A DNA stretch of 64,000 bases from Gracilariopsis chorda (lineage: Eukaryota; Rhodophyta; Florideophyceae; Gracilariales; Gracilariaceae). Below the pieces are notes generated by a model. That model worked only from the letters and a program-made list of their open reading frames with translations. It had not been told where the DNA came from and did no database searches. Position numbers and translations under genes: made by a program. Position 1 is the stretch's first letter; every line of letters begins with the position of its first letter. Shown in pieces: positions 11,124 through 21,586 of the stretch. The DNA is taken from the NCBI GenBank assembly GCA_003194525.1, contig NBIV01000100.1, positions 186,001-250,000 of the forward strand, in the 5' to 3' direction.

Positions 11124-12245
11124 TTGGACGAGCGCATGAGCGAAGTGCGTGTCCAGTTCATGAAGCTGATCTACCAGCGAGTAATGCGAATCATCGGGAT
11201 GGTCGCCGTGGACGACGCCTGGGAATTCGATACCTGGATAGCCAGAACGAATTTCGAAGCATACGTCTACGTAAAGACACTCAGCAAACTCCGAACAAGC
11301 CGTTGGCGGGGTATCCGTGATGTACGACAGGAGGTGCTGTGCTTCCAACAACCACTGCTGCCCGCAAAATTCCACTACCGTCGCAAACGCGACATCTCCT
11401 CATAGTTTTCCCGTTGTGAACGTCAAACCAGGTTCAGAATGAGATATTAGCACCCATACTATATATTCGTAGTGGATTGCGTCCGCTATGCTTCTCGGGT
11501 GGGCCGATACGTTCCTCTTCCAGAACACTGGGATGCGATGGAGTCGCTTCGTGGCTGCCCTGTGGAGTTACCTCCGGTAATGACCTAGTTAGGATCTCAC
11601 CTAGTTAACGATCCGTATTATAGACTCTGGGTCGTGTCCTCCACGGATCTCATCGCCAAAATGGCGGTTTTTGTGCTCTGGAACGCATAAGACACCCACA
11701 GGTTGTGGTTCATGAGTCCAACATCTCGTGAGTATGCGAGAAGTCTCGACCTTTCCGTTGTGCTTGCGTCACGTGCCAATCAGGAGGACTTCCGTCACTT
11801 GATGAACGTCGTTGACCAGATTAACTGTTATTTGGGTCCTGCTGACCAAATATCACGTGTCAGTCGCGCACGGCTACGCAAGTAGTCCCCCGGATGGATG
11901 GCAGAAGCCGGTGACTTCATATGGTATGATCCATGGACGCGTCACCACGTGAAATCCGAACAAGCTCGCTACCTGCGGCAGAATCCGCGTACGCAACCTC
12001 CCACGAAGCCTAATTTCTATGTCTTCAAGCCAGAAGTGGCGTTGATGGACTACAAGTCCGACAAAGAAGACGTTCACTACGACAATGAGCTTTACGAGAT
12101 GGAGGCAAATGCTCCGATGACAGGAGACGATATAGCGGTGGCTCCGCAAGCGGCAAACCTGAGTTATGAGCAACCTCAGCAGAGTAATGCGAACGACGAG
12201 GTCAAGCTCGAATTACTGGGGTGGGTGGCCTTCCACCACACATAA
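11124..12245 (+). pseudogene. decayed ~370-codon reading frame, unknown family
   Basis: A single plus-strand frame stays protein-like over about 370 codons although it is interrupted several times by stops. Recognisable protein-like stretches are WEFDTWIARTNFEAYVYVKT, IFVVDCVRYASRVGRYVPLP, EDFRHLMNVVDQINCYLGP and NFYVFKPEVALMDYKSDKED, with an acidic Gln/Asn-rich tail. I recognise no domain. Its position beside a chromovirus fossil (12402-13270, opposite strand) leaves open that it is part of an old mobile element. Confidence 0.4.
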
Positions 12246-12401
12246 TTCGGGATCATCGTCGGCAACTGCTAGAATTGCTACGCAACAACCTGGGACAAAA
12301 CCCAACGGAGCCAAGTGCTTGAGCACGCGTCCTATGCGACAGACCTAGAACTCTCCTTGCGCCTGGCATAGGGCGATCCCTGATCAATAACCTTAGATTA
12401 A

Positions 12402-13270
12402 TTACGCCTTGGTTGTACTGCTTACAGTATCCATTTCTTTCCTGCGATCAGGAGTCGTCCCTTTCCTTCCACTTCGAAGGTCCAGGGCATCCATTTCCAG
12501 CATTTCCATGAGCAAACCGACGAGAGCATCCACGAGATTCGCTGGTAATGGCAGTTTCTTCCTGCGTTGATAACGCACCACCTGCGACTGAGGTAGATTC
12601 TCGATAGGTTCCCAAGAGTCCGCTTCTAGTGTGTAGCCATACCATCGCATTCGATATCGCAGCTCGAGGTCACCCTCGTCTAAAGCGTTATAAACGATGC
12701 GGTCGATAACGTACTCCTCCACTACTTCGCGTGTCTGCGCGCGGGGAATCCCTTTTGGCGTGCGTACTCCCTTCTTGCACTGCGGTGCGGTTAGGGTCTT
12801 CACCTTCCGAGGTATCTCTATTTCCCACGGGCGTCCGTGTGTTCCTACATATTTCCAGGCTTTTCCTGAAAAAGCTAGAGTTCGGAATATTCGACAGTTT
12901 CGGCGAAGACGAAGCCCTTTTGGCTACTGTACGCCTGGGTCGTCCTTCTCTAGGAAGGTCCATATTGTCCAAGTTTGAGTCGGGCTTACTTCGAGGAGAA
13001 GCGGCTTAGGCAATTGCCAGTTGTCTGGTGGTGGAGACCCCAGGAGTCGTTATCCGTTAGTCCACCAGTGTGGGGTCAGCGCTCACGATCTTCTCCCCTT
13101 GGAGTTCCTTTTCATTCCAAAGTGGGCAAATTGTTATGGATTTCTTGGCCCCGTGGTCAGCGGTTGCGGTTCTTCACGAGCTTGTGGATCCCCGACGGGA
13201 GTGCGCTCTCCTGGGGGAGGCAAAACGGCGTTTGCCTTACTGTTTCCCGAGTCTACCGGGTGTCAGCATC
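12402..13270 (-). mobile_element. Ty3 chromovirus tail fossil with chromodomain
   Basis: The minus-strand frame at 12402-12803 encodes a chromodomain-like segment (EEYVIDRIV, then YRMRWYGY, then SWEPIENL), the signature at the C-terminus of chromovirus integrase. A Pro/Arg/Ser-rich tail lies upstream of it, as in the young element at 40576-41664. Only this end of pol is visible, and LTRs were not found. It is broken and old, and its upstream end abuts a Harbinger remnant at about 13280. Confidence 0.65.
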
Positions 13271-13280
13271 GCTAGTCCAA

Positions 13281-14082
13281 GAAAGAAGATTCTAACAATG
13301 TTTCCCATTCACTGTCTCTCATAAATGTTAAATCATGTCCCGTACCCGTCTGAGGCACGTGGAGCGCAAACATCAACCCGTCGGGAGTAGAGATAGTCGA
13401 AAAGCAAAGAATGCATGCGCTTATGCCCTGAATAACATGAGCGTTGTAGCGAGGGATGTCCACCTGGTCTTTGGATTCTTATTTTAGTGCAGTCTATGAA
13501 GCCAACGCATATATCGTATGGCGCGCCCATTCTTTCGATCACATTTGCATACTGTGAAGCTCTTTGTTGAATCATTGACGGACGAATTTTGAGAACGTAT
13601 TCAAAACGCTTGGTAAACAGTCCACATGTTTCCCAGAATACCTCACTTAATTTCGAAGAATTCATTCAAAAAAACTTCTCAACATCTTTCCATCGAACTA
13701 GGGACGCAAATCTGTGACATAAGATGCATATGGCAGTTACCGGGTCACAAGTGTAACGATTTCTTTCTGTGGGGTGCGACTAGGGAATAAAGTTTGCTAT
13801 GTAACATAGATTTGTCTTTGTGAAACGAAAGTTGCTTAAACATTTTTGATCTGAAAAGATGTTAATGTTGAAGGTGACTGCTTTGAATTCTCGAGTGCGA
13901 TGCATTAATAGTTCTGTTACATGTTGCTCTTTTGTTATTTGTTCCGTAGCATGAAGGATAATAGGATCCTCGAGTTCGAAAAAAAGCGCAAAGTAGAGAC
14001 GTTGTTGCCACAGAAGCCGTGTTCTCTGACGTTGAGCAAGGGAGTGGTCTGTGATTCTCATGAAGGTGAGGTTGGAACGCAC
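13281..14082 (-). pseudogene. PIF/Harbinger transposase remnant 1
   Basis: The minus-strand pieces match a PIF/Harbinger DDE transposase. The N-terminal part has FNINIFSDQKCLSNFRFTK (about 13780-13890). The catalytic part has CVGFIDCTKIRIQRPGG followed by QRSCYSGHKRMHSLLF (about 13400-13520), where families usually have GxIDGTH and YNGHKR. A TPDGLM...GTGHDLTFMRDS segment (about 13290-13390) follows in another frame. The protein is frameshifted and not functional. No 3-bp target duplication or TIR was identified. Confidence 0.75.
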
Positions 14083-14269
14083 AGGAAGTTTCTACTTAGC
14101 GCTGACGTAGGTGTAATCTGGTCGGTGGCATAGGGACAGCCACGGAAGACCCGTGGAAAGATTTTCATTCTGTCCAGGGTACGAATTTTGTGTTGCGTAA
14201 ACTCAAAACAGTACGAAAGTCGTATATCAGTTTCGTGAGAAGTTACCACGAAGAAGATACGAATTTCGT

Positions 14270-14560
14270 ACTGCGTAATTCATCTTCTACCTGGCACTGC
14301 ATTCATTAACTGTAGTTTCAGGTGCTCGACAGCAGGCAGAACCAGCATTCAGCAGCAGTTAATAAGCATTGAGTTTTGCTGCTGCTGTTGCTGCTGGATG
14401 TTTTTTAATTGGAGGAGAGGCGTTGCGCCAAAGTAGAATTTGCATGTTGTGGAACGGACAGGTACGAAGATATTTTGCGCAACGGCGTTCGTCAACCAAC
14501 AAAACCCGCTTCAAGTTCATGTAAATCATTATATTGAGCAGGGTATTGGGATAATATGAA
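14270..14560. repeat. dispersed copy of the ~465-bp tandem unit
   Basis: It contains the same ordered blocks as the array at 7849-9740: CTGGCACTGCATTCATTAACTG, a CAGCAG...GCTGCTGCTGTTGCTGCTG hairpin block, GAGGCGTTGCGCCAAAGT, and a CGTCAACCAAC...GTAAATCATTAT block. It lies about 4.6 kb from the array, so the unit is dispersed as well as tandem. Confidence 0.6.
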
Positions 14561-15399
14561 GGTTTTTGATATTTTGTTTGCTATAAAGAAAAAACAAACC
14601 AACAAGTGCTTGGAATGTTGCACGATATGCGAAAAAGTGGCAACACAGCTTCCAAAAGACTTTTTGATGTTGTAATCGTCCTGCAAGCCATTTTGCTCTT
14701 GACATCGGGCTTTATTCTGCTCTCAAGCTCTACAGAAAACCCTTTATCGGCCTATTTTGGAGGTTGCATTGTGCGCTATTTGCTTGGAAGCGATCTAGAG
14801 CAGCGTAGGAGACATCAGCACTTCTCCATCAAATTCAAACTAATTTAAACTGGGATAGTAGAGCTTACCATGAAGCTAGTGTCTATCCGCCCGGATGTAA
14901 TGTTGCCAAATGATTATTTTTTGAAGGTTTTGAACCTTTCATACACGCGTCAGAAACGGTGTTTTTGAATCAAAAGTACGTTTTTGATATCAAAAAAGCC
15001 GGTTTTCTGAAGCTCTGTAGTAAATTAGCCATATTTCACAAGCACATCTCTATCAACCCATTTGGTTGTCTTAAGTTTCTGCTTCTCACCTAGCATAAAC
15101 AACAGAAGCTTAGAATTTTTGCTATACAAAAACATGTTGCATAACTTATACGGACTACAAAAGGCAAAAAATTCCGATCAAAATAACTAAAATTAAACGT
15201 AAAGTTGATTGTTTTGACCTCATATGAGGTCAGCGGTCCGATAGACACTAGTGGAATGCGAATTTCTCGCTGTGAAATGTTTTGCAGTGACTTTCAAATG
15301 TCAATTTTGACAGTGGCTTTTGGCAAACCCACAAAGGCCCCAACACTTTTGGGCGCGTGAATTTCCGTCTTTGCCACCGTGTCTGACCATTCCATACAG
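14561..15399. other. no recognisable gene
   Basis: AT-rich sequence with a short open frame at 14606-14848 that has a hydrophobic stretch (ILLLTSGFILL). I cannot support it as a gene. The pogo remnant begins to the right. Confidence 0.35.
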
Positions 15400-16640
15400 C
15401 CATTACGTCTACAACCCACCTTTTTACAGCTACAACGTTTGCACTCGGCTCAAAAACGAACGATTTGATCCAATCTGCGACAACTCCGCGCTGGATTCAG
15501 AAATTTATGTAACGGTTCCAGGCTATAAGATGTTATCAGTGCGAGAAGCTAATGATGTCTCCGGCAAAGCAGAAACAAATCGCGTGTGAGGTTGCATTTC
15601 GCCTAGGGGAGCTAGCGCGAGATTTTCGGTCCAATCGATTGCAAAAAGAAGAGGTGTTCAATGCAGATGAAACGCGTTTATACATGAAAATGGATGATAT
15701 CAAAACGTTGGCGATTGTAGGAGAGAAAAGCGTACGATAAGCCAATGTAGTATCTTGCGACAACAGCATTACCATGATGGTATTAATTTCGGGCGGTCCA
15801 TCTGCGCGATTTGAAATTCCAATGCTAATCTTCAAGAATGCAGAGAAGAACTACCCAATCCGCGGAGTTCTAGATGATGTACCTGGTGTTGTATACCGCA
15901 CTGGCCCAAGAGCATGGATTGACAAGCGCGTGTTTTTAGAACGGCGACGTAGGTAACGGGTGTTCAAGCCACTACCAAACGGGCAAAAACGTGTGTTGTA
16001 TCTTGATAACGCTAACACCCACGATATTACGTAAGATTTGAACAATGCGCTTGCAACGAGTAACACAGAGATCAGATTTTTTCTTTGTAACGCAACGCGT
16101 TTAGTGCAGCCTGCCGACAGTTTTATAATTTAAAAGCTCAAAGCTTTCTGCAGAAAGCAGTGTTAAGACTATAAGAAGAGATTTTTGGAGAGCAGTTTGT
16201 GGTCAGATGGTCCGAAACGATCAGGAAAGCTAACAAACTCTGGAAAGTGCCATTTCTTGAAGCTTGGGGCAAAATCAGTGAGGTAAATTAGCGCACAGCG
16301 GAACAAAGACGGTGTGAGCTACGCGCGGAACGTTATGACAAGATGTGGGATGGCCTTGAACTTTAACGGGCAAGGAGAAGAAAAACAACTTTTCTCAGAG
16401 CTGCAAGCCATCATAGGCAAGTACAGGGAGAAATCTGATGGACAGGTTATTGGCGGGAGCTCATAAAGTGGCAGGTCAAAGACCAAACTTATTGCATGAG
16501 TCTTGAGTAGTGTGGTACACACTAATAAACCCGTTACCATAATAGTGTGGGTACGCGTATTAATGTGGTCTACACTATATATTTTGAACTCCCTCAAAAT
16601 GGGACATACAGATTTAGTGTGGTCCACACTAGTTGCAGTT
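15400..16640 (+). pseudogene. pogo/Tigger-type transposon remnant
   Basis: The plus-strand pieces align with the intact transposase at 60666-62450: RWIQKF (about 15490), MMSPAKQKQIACEVAFRLG (15552), FNADETRLYM (first Asp, about 15660), VLDDVPGVVYRTGPRAWID (15870-15925), KRVLYLDNANTHDIT (second Asp, about 15990), CNATRLVQPADSFII (third Asp, about 16100) and VSYARNVMTRCGMALNFNG (about 16310-16370). Several stops and frameshifts separate them. At 16503-16635 lie palindromes such as TAGTGTGGTACACACTA and TAGTGTGGTCCACACTA, like the subterminal motifs of the intact element. The left end is not resolved. Confidence 0.8.
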
Positions 16641-19186
16641 TTCACTTATACCGTCGGGTTTTTTGAGTGCTTGCATCCATGTCTTGCGTGAATGGTCAAA
16701 GTAGAATACCGTTGTCGGTAGTAGGAGATAATGTTGTAGCTTAAGACGATTGTAACAGCCTTCTTAAGCTCACACTGCCGCAGTGGGGGGCAAAGTTTGA
16801 GGGTATGATCCGATGTTGCTGATGTTTGATATTGAAGCCAATATGTGACGCCAAACTCAGCGTACTGTTGTTGCTTGAACTTCTGACATGTGGTCGATTT
16901 TCATTGTCGTAAACGCAGTGTGAGAACGTTCAACTATGCTTAAACAACAAATGCGGCACAAGTCTGCCGGGAGCTTCTCTTAGCTCCGGTAGATTGGTGG
17001 GTTTATATAAGGTTACCTACGTGACCTTTGGGCTACTTGGGGCTTCACGTCCCGTGCTCTGGTCCTTCGTTATTGTACGTGTTTAGCTGACAATATACGT
17101 GTTCCGGCTTTTGGAACTACCGAAAGAGTACGTAACCGAGAACTGTACAAAGTGCTAAACCCACATCAGGGTATTCAACTTTGCGGACAGCATTTTAATC
17201 TCCTTTTTGCCAAAAAAACCCACGTACTTTGCTGTCAACTCTATTAAATCGGGTAACTCTGGTTGCCCAGTACGAGAGCACTACACCAAAAAACCTACCA
17301 AACTGCTCGTTACATGGACAGGTGGTTTCATCCTTTGTTGCACAAACGCAATATATTTATTGAATAATACGGCAAGTAATGGCGCGCTTTCATGAAACTG
17401 TCGGTGCAAATGCGCAACGCTTACTGTAGTTCGCGCAAAGGCGTGCAGCATTATGTTATTGCGCACAATACGTTGTCGTATTAGAGGCACGATAGATATT
17501 GCTAGCAGAATACTACATCAGTAATAGTCGACGTCAGGTTGCGCACGCAATCCTTTTTGTCCAGTCAGCTGTTCACTGACTCAGCAAGGGTGCTTATAAA
17601 GGCCATCCGTCTTCTCGGATGGCCATTCACGTGAGCAAGCTATTGTTGGTAAGTGTACCCATTGTTTGTGTTCCGGGCCAATCGCTTTACCACTCTCTTT
17701 CTACCCTTTGCATTTCTTCGTCTACCATTTATTTTCTTCCTTCGTCCGCTATGAGATTGTACTCCTGCATTGAACAACAATACGCGAAGAAAACAAAACG
17801 CGAGATTACATGGAAATGTACAACTCACTTTGTTACACAAAATGGGAGTCTGCAGCAAGAATACGACTACTCTGTGCTTGTATTGGAGAGGAGGTGCTTC
17901 GATACGAACTACCAGGGACTAGAGTGGCTATTCTGGGGGAAGAAGAATAATAATAATAAACTCAACATAAACCAACTGTCATTACACACCATTCGGCTTT
18001 ACTGGCAATTACCCCGAGAAGTTTTTCTCTGAAATGACGCGCAAAATTATCGTCTCTGCGACTGATTACTCCGGGGCCATCGCCCTTTAAACAACAGGTA
18101 CTAGAAGAGATGTTTTTGCTTAGTGCTCCGGATCTGCCTGCCTGTCTTGATCCTAAACGGGGGCTCTACAGTAGTGATCCACAGCAGACAGGATCTCTGG
18201 TTGGCAATCTAACTTGCATTACCAGAGTCCAGTTCTACAAGCGCTTTGCGGTCCTAAAGGTCTCGTAACTCAACTGGAGCCTTTCTTAGTATTTTTCTCT
18301 GAGATATAACGTGCTACATCTGCTTAAATGACAAGATCTTAGATGTTAGTGGAAACCAGAGCGGTCTCGATTAATGTCACGAAGTTAACGTCTGTACAGT
18401 TTTGGGCTTTTGCGCAAGGAAACGCTTGTCATATGATACATGCGGAAATCGAATTTTGATACAATTGTCTCCTTTAAAATTGCATGTTTCTGCTCTGTCT
18501 CTCACAACTGTCGAATTAACTGTCATATCTTACAAGTGGTTGTGATGGTAGGCCATTAGTGTGTCATTTGGGAGGTGGAGAGAAAAGGACCAATGGCTCA
18601 AATCTGGAGCTTCAGATATTTCTGGTAAGAGTATACTTCTCTCGCTACCTTATGTATAACACTGATCACGAAAGTAGGGGAAACTGGGTTTGCAAAGCTG
18701 TGGAGTTTGTCTCTATCGGGAAACTCCGTGATCTTTATGTCTTTATAGCAAACTTCAAACTAGCTTGCAGTCTCGACAGACCAAAAATTTGTGACTTCCA
18801 ACTGCTAGAAAAGCGGCTTCAAGGACATAGACTAGCCTGTAGTGCTGCAAACGTAACTCTATTGTTTTCAACTAGCTTGTAGCGTCACGTTATGGTTGTG
18901 GTTCACTGAGCGCATTGTGTTAAATTACTTGTAGAAGAACGACTACATCTGATTCAGATTACAAAAGCACTGCGGAATGAGACTCCTGCAAGGGCTTAAT
19001 TTTTATCCTAGGTCCTGCATGCGACACCGTGTGTGTGTGTGTGTGTAGAATGTGGATCGCTGATATCACTTTAATATTGACTACCCCGAAGATCTCTGAA
19101 AGCCGTAACCAAGGAAACACTTTTTTGGCATCACGGGAGCCTCATCGTCGATGGAATGCAATGGTCATCTGAATTGTAGGAGTGGT
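16641..19186. other. intergenic, no recognised gene
   Basis: It has a TATATAAG box at about 17005 and TTATAAAGG at about 17593, and a TG dinucleotide run at about 19029-19045. Open frames at 17619-18032 and 18559-18882 show no domain and no intron-supported extension. The two TATA-like boxes could belong to old LTRs or to an unrecognised promoter. I cannot support a gene. Confidence 0.3.
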
Positions 19187-21011
19187 TTACTGTTCATAAA
19201 CAACTCGTCCACCCAAAACGGTTTTCTTCACCTTCACTTTCTTGAACGCGCCGGTCTTTATGTCGAAGAGGTTCTTGCTCAGAACCACATAGTCGGCGTA
19301 CTTTCCTTTTTCAAGAGAACCAGTAACATCATCGTGTCGAAGAGCATACGCCGGATTCAAGGTCCACAATTTGATAGCGGTCTCCAGGTCCGGAACGCGT
19401 TTTGACTGAAGGGCACGCATCATGGAGGTGATTGGTGAAATCGGGTCTGCATCCCAATCACTCGAAATTGTAACCGTCGCTCCAGCTGCGAGCAGACGTT
19501 TGGTGGGTATAAGTTCGTAAGCTCTATCGCCGATAAGCTCGCTCATCTCTTCTTGATAGCTCTTTGAAATCCCGTCGGGAGCCATTTGAAAGTCAGGTAT
19601 CACGTTGAGCTTTTTGAATCGTGCATCGTCTGCTGCATCTATCATGTACGCGTGCGTGATACGGCTGCGCGATTTCTTGGAGTTGGGAATGGATTCAAGA
19701 ACGTCGAGTGCTTTCCTAACCGCACCGTCTCCAATCGAGTGAAAGTTAATGGCAAAACCATTCTTGATTAATTCGCGAGTGTATTTCTGTACATAGGATA
19801 GAGTGTTAGCGTCATCAGAAGCTTGTACCGGGGAAGAGAGACGTGAGATATGAGTTTACCTTCAATGCCGAGTTTTTGAAGTACGGAAATCCTCTGGGAT
19901 ACTCTTCATTTAAAGGATAATCATAATCATCCAGGAGAAGAGCCGTACCTAGACCGAGAATACCATCCACATAAATCTTTGCCGTGTTGAAGGACACAAG
20001 GTCATCTTCTCCTTTTCCATTTCTGTACAACTCGTTCACCTTTCTTAGTTGTTTGCGCAGTTTCATGTCCGGATAAATGTACAGCGAGTTTTTGGCCCGC
20101 ACAGTTACGTCATCATTTTCAAGAGCATCCAGCCACAAGTCGACAATTCCTCTGGTCCAAAACCCGCCAGCATCGGAAACGGTAGTGATGCCGTTCTTCG
20201 CCACGATATACAAAGCCTCCAGCAGCCCGTCATACATATCGCGATAAGTCAGTTTTGCCGCATCCCGTGCCTTTTGTTGAGCGTTTTCAAAGAGCAGACC
20301 ATTGAAATCTCCAGCCTCATCCCATCCGTACATGCCGCCTTGAGGATCGTCATCTCCCTCAATACCAGCCAGCTTCATTGCCCTGGAGTTGATCCAAGCT
20401 CCGTGTCCAAGGTCGTCGAGCACGATTACAGGTCTGCTGGGGAACTCCTCATCCAACATCTTCAGTGGTGAGGTATCCTCATCGAAGGCGTACAAACTAG
20501 CACCTGCTGCTCGAAGCCAGGAATCAGAAGACTCTTCATTCTGCGCGCATTTTCTCAAGTCCGACACGTACTGCTTTACCGATCTGCCTGTCTGTAACGT
20601 GCAGAACAGTCCTGAAATGGAGTTTATTCCCGCTTCAGGAATGTGCGTATGGATGTCTTGGAAAGAAGGCATAACAAAGGCGCCCTTCATATCGACACGG
20701 TTTACATCGGTTATGCCGGCTTGCTGTAGCGCCTTGGTGACGGCTTTGTTGGACCCGACATGTAGAATGATGCCATTTTCCGAATAAGCGAACGATTGTG
20801 CCCAGGGTGCGGATTGATCGCCGGTGTAAATAGCGGCGTTGCGTAGTACGACGGGCTTTGTGGAGCGCGTTGCGCGGGGGTTACTCGCGTTTCGCGACGA
20901 CGATGGATCGGCGAACTGCGCGCTGACGTGCGCGGCGAGAAGGAAAACAAGCGGAAGAATGCGAAGCGCGATAGAGACATGGTATGTGTGGCGATGTTCG
21001 AACGCGTCCAT
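19187..21011 (-). CDS. secreted amidohydrolase (amidohydrolase_3 / YtcJ type)
   Basis: Coding exons are 19860-21011 and 19187-19786 on the minus strand, giving about 583 residues, the usual length for this family. The N-terminus carries a hydrophobic segment (residues 14-31, SIALRILPLVFLLAAHVSA), suggesting secretion or a membrane anchor. Seen motifs are the metal-binding HTH in QDIHTH (121-123), DDLGHGAWINS (199-209), KIYVDG (345-350), HSIGDGA (about 400) and SSDWDADP (about 492). In the family these line a metal-dependent hydrolase site acting on amide or related C-N bonds; the substrate cannot be read from sequence. Upstream I see no clear TATA box. This is the best-supported host enzyme in the window. 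Confidence 0.88.
19787..19859 (-). other. 73-nt intron in the amidohydrolase gene
   Basis: On the minus strand the donor is AAG|GTAAAC and the acceptor TATGTACAG|AAATAC. GCTAAC, a good branch site, lies 14 nt before the AG. Splicing keeps the frame (phase 0) and joins ...NSALK to KYTREL, which places the HSIGDGA motif at the expected distance. Reading through would stop the protein after a short non-homologous tail. Confidence 0.8.
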
Positions 21012-21220
21012 ACTCGAACAAAGCGCGACTTTGAAGTTACAAGCTTTAGCACGGTTTGAAGTAGGCTGCGGGACGACGCGCGTTACGAAAGGGTTGCAGG
21101 TGAAAGTAACGGCGGATAGTTCTTTAGGAGATGAAGTGCAACTGGGCCATCATTGTGCGAGGAATAGACAATTTGGTGCCCCTCTTTGAAGAGAAGTTGT
21201 CGAGATGGCAAAGTCGTTGC
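21012..21220. promoter_or_regulatory. upstream region of the amidohydrolase
   Basis: This short stretch lies between the amidohydrolase start and the next exon-like frame and must hold its promoter. I see no TATA box; GC-rich CGCG clusters occur at about 21070-21080. No specific site can be named. Confidence 0.3.
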
Positions 21221-21586
21221 TCACACATCACGAAATGATTTTCTGTTTCGCCCAAATAAGGCAAGATTGACCCAGTAGCGATCCGCATCTTGCGTGTTCT
21301 TTCTCAGCGGCGGCGCTTGGTTCGCAGGCCCACAAAGTTGAGTATGGTCCCCCTTTACAGGCCATCCGTCGCCGATATCTAGATACCCTCTGTCCAACAG
21401 GGCAGGAACTTTTTTGAGCAAACTAATGTATCTTCGAGTGATGCGTCCAGATGGATAACGTGTTCCACCAGCTACATCCCTTTGATGAAAGCCTGCGAGA
21501 CACTGATGCCGTAATATGTGTAAACGGTACCCTTGTGCGTAGTACGTGTCGTTAGAATATCTGTACCTTCATGTTATGCCTGCGGG
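21221..21586 (-). CDS. unrecognised exon-like frame
   Basis: A minus-strand frame of about 118 codons is open from after a stop near 21586 to 21221. It contains TYYAQGYRLHILRHQC, RRYISLLKKVPALLDRGYLD and QDADRYWVNLALFGRNRK. It lacks a convincing start codon. TTCTAAC followed 16 nt later by GCACAAG is a plausible branch site and acceptor, so it may be the 3' exon of a host gene whose 5' exon I did not find. No family recognised. Confidence 0.35.

Noticed and set aside
11085-11375. 96-codon minus-strand frame reading fairly protein-like
   Set aside because: The plus frame over the same bases continues protein-like for more than 1 kb, so the minus frame is more likely the shadow.
19029-19045. 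TG dinucleotide run
   Set aside because: Ordinary microsatellite, no wider structure.
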